Assembly: GCF_003049685.1 (NCBI RefSeq)
Contig: NZ_PYSY02000001.1
Coordinates: 2,339,501 to 2,403,500, forward strand
DNA length: 64,000 nucleotides
Source: Brucella pituitosa
Lineage (GTDB): Bacteria; Pseudomonadota; Alphaproteobacteria; Rhizobiales; Rhizobiaceae
Reading direction: 5' to 3'
Shown here piece after piece: positions 58,355 to 64,000 of the stretch (the stretch's first letter is position 1; each line of letters starts with the position of its first letter). A model generated the notes under the pieces. It saw nothing but the letters and a program-made list of their open reading frames with translations, was not told the origin of the DNA and searched no databases. Made by a program: the position numbers and the translations under genes.

Positions 58355-59637
58355 TGGCTGTGGAAGTCGTAACTTTCGGATGCCGTCTCAACACCTATGA
58401 ATCCGAGGTGATGAAGCGCGAAGCAGATAGCGCCGGGCTCGGCGAGCTGAAAGACGGCGCGATCATATTCAACACCTGTGCGGTAACATCGGAAGCCGTG
58501 CGTCAGGCGCGTCAAGCTATCCGCAAAGCCCGTCGCGACAATCCGGAAGCGCGCATTATCGTCACCGGCTGTGCCGCGCAAACGGAATCTGCCAAATTCG
58601 AGGCCATGGATGAAGTCGACCTCATTCTGGGCAATGAGGAAAAGCTCAAGGCCAACTCCTACCGCATGCTGCCCGACTTCGGCGTGAACCAGTTCGAAAA
58701 GGTCCGCGTCAACGACATCATGGAAGTGCGCGAAACCGCAAGCCACATGGTTGATGCCATTGAGGGCCGTGCGCGTGCTTTCGTTCAGGTGCAGAATGGC
58801 TGCGATCATCGCTGCACCTTCTGCATCATTCCTTACGGTCGCGGCAATTCGCGTTCGGTGCCAATGGGCGGCGTCATCGATCAGGTAAAGCGCCTCGTCG
58901 ATAACGGTTATGCCGAAGTGGTTCTGACCGGCGTGGACATGACCTCCTATGGCCCCGATCTGCCGGGAAGCCTGCGTCTCGGCAAGCTGGTAAAAACCGT
59001 TCTCAGTCAGGTGCCAGGTTTGCAGCGTCTGCGTCTTTCATCCATTGATTCCATTGAAGCTGACGACGATCTTATGGACGCCATCGCCAATGAAAAGCGT
59101 CTGATGCCGCATCTGCATCTGTCGCTTCAGGCAGGCGACGACATGATCTTGAAGCGCATGAAGCGCCGCCATTTGCGTGATGATTCCATCCGCTTCTGTG
59201 AGGATGTGCGCGCGCTGCGTCCCGATATCGTGTTCGGTGCTGACATTATTGCTGGTTTTCCGACCGAGACTGAAGACATGTTCGCAAACTCGATGAAGAT
59301 CGTCGAGGAATGCGGCCTGACGCATCTGCACGTATTTCCATACAGCGCCCGCGAGGGCACACCGGCTGCACGTATGCCGCAGGTCAGGCGCGAAATCGTG
59401 AAAGATCGCGCCAAAAGGCTGCGCGCTGTCGGCGACCGCGCTTATGAAAAACACCTCGCTTCTCTCAATGGAACTGTGCAACGCCTGTTGATCGAGAAGG
59501 AAGGCATTGCCCGCACGGAAGGCTTCACGCTGGCCGCTGTGGATCAGGGCAATGCTGGCGAAATTATCGAACGAATTGTGGCGGGGCATGACGGTGAAAA
59601 ACTCCTCACCCGTCAGACAGAGCCGCAAGCGGCTTAA
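58354..59637 (+). CDS. mtaB: tRNA (N6-threonylcarbamoyl-A37) methylthiotransferase MtaB
   Basis: Radical-SAM enzyme converting t6A37 to ms2t6A37, 427 residues. N-terminal cluster Cys in GCRLNTYE, NTCAVTSE and GCAAQTE; radical-SAM Cys150, Cys154 and Cys157 in GCDHRCTFCIIP; a TRAM-like domain at the end. Its substrate is made by TsaD, encoded elsewhere in this window. Overlaps dapF; ftsY starts 21 bases after. Confidence 0.95.
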   Translation: MAVEVVTFGCRLNTYESEVMKREADSAGLGELKDGAIIFNTCAVTSEAVRQARQAIRKARRDNPEARIIVTGCAAQTESAKFEAMDEVDLILGNEEKLKANSYRMLPDFGVNQFEKVRVNDIMEVRETASHMVDAIEGRARAFVQVQNGCDHRCTFCIIPYGRGNSRSVPMGGVIDQVKRLVDNGYAEVVLTGVDMTSYGPDLPGSLRLGKLVKTVLSQVPGLQRLRLSSIDSIEADDDLMDAIANEKRLMPHLHLSLQAGDDMILKRMKRRHLRDDSIRFCEDVRALRPDIVFGADIIAGFPTETEDMFANSMKIVEECGLTHLHVFPYSAREGTPAARMPQVRREIVKDRAKRLRAVGDRAYEKHLASLNGTVQRLLIEKEGIARTEGFTLAAVDQGNAGEIIERIVAGHDGEKLLTRQTEPQAA

Positions 59638-59658
59638 AGCTTAAGGGCATCAGATTTC

Positions 59659-61077
59659 ATGGCAATGGGTTTCATCAAGAAAATGTTCTCCTTCGGCAAG
59701 AAGGAGGTCGAAGAAAAGCCGGTCGAACAACCGGCTCCCGATGCTGTGGAAGCACAGCTTCCTGAAGCCGTCGAAGCGCTGGAAGAAGTCGAAATTCCCG
59801 CTGCCGAAGTGATCGTTTCCGAACCGGAAGCACTTGCGGTCGTTACTGAGCCTGAGCCGGTTGAAGAACCCGTCGCTGAGGCCGAACATCCGGTTGCCGA
59901 GATCGAAATCCCGATTGAACAGCCTCCGGTGATGGAACCGATCGTGGTTGAAGCACCAGCGCCAGAGTCTGTTGTTGAGCCAGAGCCAATCATCGAACCG
60001 GAACAGCCGGAAGTCCCGGAAATTATTGAGACGCCGGTTGTCGAGGAAATCGTCGAAGCCGTATCTCAGCCTGAGCCGGTAAAGCCTAAAAAGGTCAAGG
60101 TCGCAAAGGCCGTTGAAGAACATCAGGACGAAACGCCGGTCGAAGCTGCTCCAGAGCCAAAGCTGTCATGGTTCGAGCGTCTGCGTCGCGGATTGTTGCG
60201 TTCATCAAATTCGCTGAGTGATTCCATCGGCAGCATCTTCACCAAGCGCAAGCTCGATGAAGACACGCTGCAGGACCTTGAAGACGTTCTCATTCAGGCC
60301 GATCTCGGACTTGAAACCGCAATGCGCGTGACAGACGCGCTGTCATCCGGCCGCTACGGCAAGGATGTGACCGGCGAAGAAGTCCGCAACATCATGGGTG
60401 CGGAAATCGAAAAGGTGCTTGGCCCTGTTGCCAAGCCGCTGGAGCTTGACCTGTCGCACAAGCCACATGTCATTCTGGTTGTCGGCGTTAACGGCACCGG
60501 CAAGACCACAACCATCGGCAAGCTTGCCGCAAAACTGACCGCCGGTGGCCTCAAGGTCATGCTTGCAGCGGGCGACACATTCCGCGCAGCCGCTATCGAA
60601 CAGCTCCACATCTGGGGTGAACGCACCGGCTCACCAGTTGTTTCAAGCAAACTCGGCGCCGATGCGGCAGGCCTTGCCTATGATGCATGGCAGCAGGCAA
60701 AGGATGCAGGCAGCGACGTGCTCATCATCGACACGGCTGGCCGTTTGCAGAACAAGGCCGAGCTGATGGACGAGCTTGCAAAAATCGTCCGTGTTCTTGG
60801 CAAACACGATCCAGAAGCACCGCACACGGTTCTCCAGACGCTTGATGCCACCACCGGGCAAAACGCGCTCAATCAGGTCGAGATTTTCAAGAACATCGCT
60901 GGCGTCAACGGCCTCGTGATGACCAAGCTTGACGGCACGGCACGCGGCGGCATTCTGGTGGCAATCTCAGCCAAGCATAAGCTGCCGATCTATTTCATCG
61001 GCGTCGGCGAAGGTGTCGACGATCTTGAACCATTTGCGGCCAAGGATTTTGCCCGCGCCATTGCAGGAGTTGCCTGA
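59659..61077 (+). CDS. ftsY: Signal recognition particle receptor FtsY
   Basis: SRP receptor GTPase for membrane-protein targeting, 472 residues. Long acidic N-terminal A domain to about 165, very rich in Glu, Pro and Val in irregular repeats; then N domain ([22 protein letters not shown]) and G domain with [15 protein letters not shown] (about 276), DTAGRLQNK and [10 protein letters not shown]. Start with [15 protein letters not shown], an amphipathic membrane-binding segment. Overlaps yciB by one base. Confidence 0.97.
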   Translation: MAMGFIKKMFSFGKKEVEEKPVEQPAPDAVEAQLPEAVEALEEVEIPAAEVIVSEPEALAVVTEPEPVEEPVAEAEHPVAEIEIPIEQPPVMEPIVVEAPAPESVVEPEPIIEPEQPEVPEIIETPVVEEIVEAVSQPEPVKPKKVKVAKAVEEHQDETPVEAAPEPKLSWFERLRRGLLRSSNSLSDSIGSIFTKRKLDEDTLQDLEDVLIQADLGLETAMRVTDALSSGRYGKDVTGEEVRNIMGAEIEKVLGPVAKPLELDLSHKPHVILVVGVNGTGKTTTIGKLAAKLTAGGLKVMLAAGDTFRAAAIEQLHIWGERTGSPVVSSKLGADAAGLAYDAWQQAKDAGSDVLIIDTAGRLQNKAELMDELAKIVRVLGKHDPEAPHTVLQTLDATTGQNALNQVEIFKNIAGVNGLVMTKLDGTARGGILVAISAKHKLPIYFIGVGEGVDDLEPFAAKDFARAIAGVA

Positions 61078-61733
61078 TGCAGCATCCCGTTTTCGAACGC
61101 GATCCGTCACAGAAGACAGAAGCCGAACGCAAAGAAGTTCCGCCGCTGCTCAAGCTTGCATTGGAACTCGGACCGCTTCTGGTGTTCTTTTTCGCCAATG
61201 CGCGCGGCGAAAGCCTGATCGAGCGCTTTCCCGTGCTTGGTCAGATCGGCGAGCCGATCTTTCTGGCAACCGCACTTTTCATGGTGGCAACCGTTATTGC
61301 ACTTGCCGTTTCATGGTCGCTGACACGCACATTGCCGATGATGCCACTCATTTCCGGCATCGTGGTTCTGGTCTTTGGCGCGCTGACACTCTGGCTGCAC
61401 AACGACACCTTCATCAAGATGAAGCCGACCATCGTAAACACGCTGTTTGGCGCGATCCTTTTGGGTGGGCTTTTGTTTGGCAAATCTCTGCTCGGCTATG
61501 TGTTCGATTCAGCTTTCAAACTGGATGCCGAGGGCTGGCGCAAGCTGACCTTCCGCTGGGGCCTGTTCTTTGTTTTCCTCGCGATTGTGAATGAACTTGT
61601 CTGGCGGAATTTTTCGACCGATGCCTGGGTTTCCTTCAAGGTCTGGGGCATTATGCCGATCACCATTGTCTTCACGCTTTCACAAATGCCGCTTATCCAG
61701 AAGCACACTTTGCCTGAAACCAAGGCAGAATAA
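61077..61733 (+). CDS. yciB: Inner-membrane septation protein YciB/IspZ
   Basis: 218 residues with five to six transmembrane segments. [21 protein letters not shown] is the family opening, and [25 protein letters not shown] is its most conserved part. In other bacteria it affects septation and envelope synthesis; the reaction is unknown. Follows ftsY by a one-base stop/start overlap, a pairing usual in rhizobia. Confidence 0.93.
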   Translation: MQHPVFERDPSQKTEAERKEVPPLLKLALELGPLLVFFFANARGESLIERFPVLGQIGEPIFLATALFMVATVIALAVSWSLTRTLPMMPLISGIVVLVFGALTLWLHNDTFIKMKPTIVNTLFGAILLGGLLFGKSLLGYVFDSAFKLDAEGWRKLTFRWGLFFVFLAIVNELVWRNFSTDAWVSFKVWGIMPITIVFTLSQMPLIQKHTLPETKAE

Positions 61734-61753
61734 AATTCGATCAGGAGAACGCC

Positions 61754-62536
61754 ATGTCCCAAATCGACAAAAGGCTGGACATTGAACAATTCATCTGCCG
61801 CAGCGATAATTATGGCGTTCTCATCCATGATCCTGAAAGCGCGCTGACGGCTGCAATCGATGCACCTGATGCAAATGCCATCGAAGCGGCGTTAAAGCGT
61901 CGTGGCTGGACGCTGGACTTCATCTTCACAACCCACCACCATCTCGACCATGTTGAAGGCAATGAGCAGCTGAAAGCCAGATTCGGCGTCAGCATCATTG
62001 GCCCGAAGGCCGAGGAAAGCAAAATCCCCGGCATTGATCGCACCGTTCAGGATGGCGATGAATTCACCTTCGGGCTTTTCAGGGTGAAAGTCATTTCCAC
62101 GCCCGGTCACACGGCTGGCGAGATTTCCTTCTACCTGCCGGAAGCGAAAGTGGTGTTCACGGGCGACACGCTTTTCGCGCTGGGCTGCGGACGCTTGTTC
62201 GAAGGAACACCTGCAACCATGTTCCAGTCGTTGCAAAAGCTCGTGGCTCTGCCCGGTGACACGGCGGTTTATTGCGGTCATGAATATACCGAGAGCAATG
62301 CCCGCTTCGCATTGACCATCGACCCGGACAATTCAGCACTCAAAGAGCGGGCACAGGAGATTGCGCGATTGCGTGCGGCAGATAAGATGACCCTGCCCTC
62401 CAGCATCGCACTTGAAATGGCAACCAATCCGTTCCTGCGCTGGCACGACAGCCGCATTCGCGCACGACTTGGAATGCAGAACGCAACGGATGAAGCGGTT
62501 TTTGCCGAAATCCGTAAGCGCAAGGATATATTTTAG
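61754..62536 (+). CDS. gloB: Hydroxyacylglutathione hydrolase (glyoxalase II)
   Basis: Hydrolyses S-lactoylglutathione, 260 residues. Metallo-beta-lactamase fold with THHHLDHVEG, the metal-binding GHTAGEISF, FTGDTLFALGCGRLFEGT, and YCGHEYTESNARFAL; a C-terminal helical domain ends RKRKDIF form (here EIRKRKDIF), typical of the HAGH type. Start at 61754 with AGGAGA before it. Same strand as yciB, 20 bases apart. Confidence 0.96.
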   Translation: MSQIDKRLDIEQFICRSDNYGVLIHDPESALTAAIDAPDANAIEAALKRRGWTLDFIFTTHHHLDHVEGNEQLKARFGVSIIGPKAEESKIPGIDRTVQDGDEFTFGLFRVKVISTPGHTAGEISFYLPEAKVVFTGDTLFALGCGRLFEGTPATMFQSLQKLVALPGDTAVYCGHEYTESNARFALTIDPDNSALKERAQEIARLRAADKMTLPSSIALEMATNPFLRWHDSRIRARLGMQNATDEAVFAEIRKRKDIF

Positions 62537-62539
62537 GAC

Positions 62540-63040
62540 ATGATCATGACGAACATTTCCCGTTTTAAAACACTCCGCGCAGCAGCTCTCTTCGGCTTAT
62601 CGCTTATGATCCTGCCACAGTCTGTGAAAGTGGCCGTTGCCGAAGACATTCTGGCCATCGCAACGCCGCCGCAGACGCCTGCTGACATCAATAATTTCAA
62701 GCTGACCGAAGACCTTCTCGCGCGCATGGAGAAGATCCATAACAAGCTCGAGGACATGCAGCTTTCACCGACTGCTGAAGAAGGTCAGGATGCGCAGCCT
62801 TCCATGGATTCCATGGTGAAGAGCATTGAATCGCGCCCTCAGGTGGTGGACGTGATGAAGGCCGAGAATATTACGCCACGCGATTATCTTCTCGCCTATT
62901 TCGCCATGATGAGCGCGCTTGCCGCCGCTGATGCAGAGGAAGAAGATCAGCTTGTCGATGAAGTGAAGCAGGTCAATCCCGAGCACGTGGCCTTCGGCAA
63001 ACAATATGGCGAGCGCATTCGCGAATTGATCGGCGAGTAA
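62540..63040 (+). CDS. Putative secreted alpha-helical protein
   Basis: 166 residues if begun at 62540, or 164 from the second Met at 62546. A signal peptide (FKTLRAAALFGLSLMILPQS, cleavage around VAVAE) is followed by a mostly helical acidic region with no Cys. No family recognised. Starts three bases after gloB, so co-transcription is likely; a strong terminator follows at 63052-63084. Confidence 0.75.
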   Translation: MIMTNISRFKTLRAAALFGLSLMILPQSVKVAVAEDILAIATPPQTPADINNFKLTEDLLARMEKIHNKLEDMQLSPTAEEGQDAQPSMDSMVKSIESRPQVVDVMKAENITPRDYLLAYFAMMSALAAADAEEEDQLVDEVKQVNPEHVAFGKQYGERIRELIGE

Positions 63041-63051
63041 TGCATCAAGGA

Positions 63052-63084
63052 AAAACCGGCGAAGTTTCCTTCGCCGGTTTTTTT
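63052..63084. terminator. Bidirectional terminator between the secreted-protein gene and zntA
   Basis: Arms AAACCGGCGAAG / CTTCGCCGGTTT with loop tttc and a T run after it; it also lies after the zntA stop in the other direction. Confidence 0.85.
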
Positions 63085-63085
63085 A

Positions 63086-64000
63086 TCAGCCTGGCTGCCT
63101 TAGCAATCGCAGCGCATTGATCGTCACCAGAACGGTCGCGCCTGTATCGGCCAGAATGGCGGGCCAGAGGCCGGTAATTCCCAGCACAGTGGTCACAAGA
63201 AACACAGCCTTCAGCCCAAGGGCGATTGTGATGTTCTGATGGATATTGCGCATGGTCCTCTGGGACAGATCAACCATCGCTGCAACATCGCCCACACGAC
63301 CATGAAGCACTGCCGCATCTGCCGTTTCCAGAGCCACGTCGGTGCCGCCGCCCATGGCAATGCCAACATCAGCCGCAGCCAGCGCTGGCGCATCATTGAT
63401 GCCATCACCAACCTTGGCAACAACCTGACCCGCATTGCGAAACTCGCCAACGATCCGCTGCTTGTCTTCCGGCAGGAGTTCGGCACGCACTTCGATGCCC
63501 AGATCCTTGCCGATAGCTTCTGCCGTGCGGCGATTATCGCCGGTCAGCATCACAGTGCGAATGCCTGCATCTTTCAGCGTCTTAAGCCCCGCGATCGCAT
63601 CCGCGCGCGGCTCATCACGCATGGCTATGGCACCTGCAATTTTACCGTCTGCAACCAGAACAGAAACGGTCTTGCCTTCGTCGTTACAAGCGGCAATTCG
63701 GGCCGCCAGCTCGTCTGGAATGGCAGAGATTTCATTGGCAGCCTTGCGCGAACCAAGGAACAGTTCAATGCCATTGGCAGTGCCTGACACACCCTTGCCG
63801 CCATGGGCTTTGCCAGTCGAAACTTCGGATAGCTTCAGACCACGCGCTTCTGCTGCACCAACAATTGCCAGCGCAAGAGGATGGCTTGAGCCCGCATCAA
63901 GCGATGCAGCAAGACGCAGAACGTCTTCTTCCGAAAGTCCGGCAGACAGGACATCCGTTACCTGCGGCTTGCCTTCAGTCAGCGTGCCGGTCTTATCGAA
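63086..64000 (-). CDS. zntA: P1B-type Zn/Cd/Pb-transporting ATPase, C-terminal part (cut by window edge)
   Basis: 305 residues are visible, starting within the phosphorylation motif FDKTGTLTEGKPQ and continuing through the P1B-type SSHPLALAI (HP locus), TGDNRRTAEAIG and GDGINDAPALAAADVGIAMG. The C-terminal membrane segments end LADTGATVLVTINALRLLRQPG, which is the ZntA/CadA type rather than CopA. The N-domain is of normal length. Metal export is inferred from the subtype; the metal-binding N-terminus lies outside the window. Confidence 0.9.
   Translation of the reverse strand, partial: FDKTGTLTEGKPQVTDVLSAGLSEEDVLRLAASLDAGSSHPLALAIVGAAEARGLKLSEVSTGKAHGGKGVSGTANGIELFLGSRKAANEISAIPDELAARIAACNDEGKTVSVLVADGKIAGAIAMRDEPRADAIAGLKTLKDAGIRTVMLTGDNRRTAEAIGKDLGIEVRAELLPEDKQRIVGEFRNAGQVVAKVGDGINDAPALAAADVGIAMGGGTDVALETADAAVLHGRVGDVAAMVDLSQRTMRNIHQNITIALGLKAVFLVTTVLGITGLWPAILADTGATVLVTINALRLLRQPG

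Overview
The window is a stretch of core chromosome from an alphaproteobacterium of the Brucella/Ochrobactrum group (Hyphomicrobiales). Evidence is the gene content and order (mdh-sucCDAB-lpdA, sdhCDAB, ftsK-lolA, hemCDY with a mitofilin-like protein), an Omp19 lipoprotein clearly related to but not identical with the Brucella one, a CenR/OtpR regulator paired with a cyclic-nucleotide-binding protein, and many short palindromic intergenic repeats of the rhizobial mosaic type. Gene density is high. I saw no prophage, CRISPR array, rRNA, tRNA or intact insertion sequence.

Layout. 0-4.3 kb: start of ftsE, a small lipoprotein, aqpZ, an MFS transporter, a TerB-like protein, then a 0.55 kb gap holding a candidate structured RNA, a palindromic repeat and a MITE-like element. 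4.3-9 kb (minus): hemC, hemD, mitofilin-like protein, hemY. 9.1-12.6 kb (plus): tsaD, gpsA, YciI-like, EVE-domain and an ETF-beta-type lysine methyltransferase. 12.8-20.4 kb: EamA exporter with divergent MocR regulator, NCS2 permease, L,D-transpeptidase, cenR/otpR, cyclic-nucleotide-binding protein, ABC-F ATPase. 20.5-26.3 kb (minus): xthA, lolA, ftsK, amtB. 26.6-31.2 kb: tesB, ubiquinone-type hydroxylase, a polytopic membrane protein, OsmC, VOC protein.

31.5-34.9 kb is sdhCDAB (minus). Next come a GNAT acetyltransferase, a membrane diguanylate cyclase, leuC, and the rimM-trmD-DUF4260-rplS group, all minus; then xerC, a TraB/GumN protein and a small membrane protein on plus. 43.9-54.8 kb (minus) is the lower TCA block: mdh, sucC, sucD, sucA, sucB, then MAPEG, LysE, a periplasmic protein and lpdA. 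zapE and omp19 follow, then a plus-strand run dapF-mtaB-ftsY-yciB-gloB-small secreted protein, and finally the 3' part of a zntA-type metal ATPase.

Together the genes cover heme and tRNA modification, respiration (complex II plus the 2-oxoglutarate-to-oxaloacetate arm of the TCA cycle), cell division and envelope biogenesis. The less ordinary material is in the intergenic DNA: mosaic palindromes, several of which supply the stop codon of the gene before them; a 0.27 kb inverted-repeat element inserted exactly at the hemY stop; a duplicated sdhB tail; and a 17-bp perfect hairpin between sucA and sucB.
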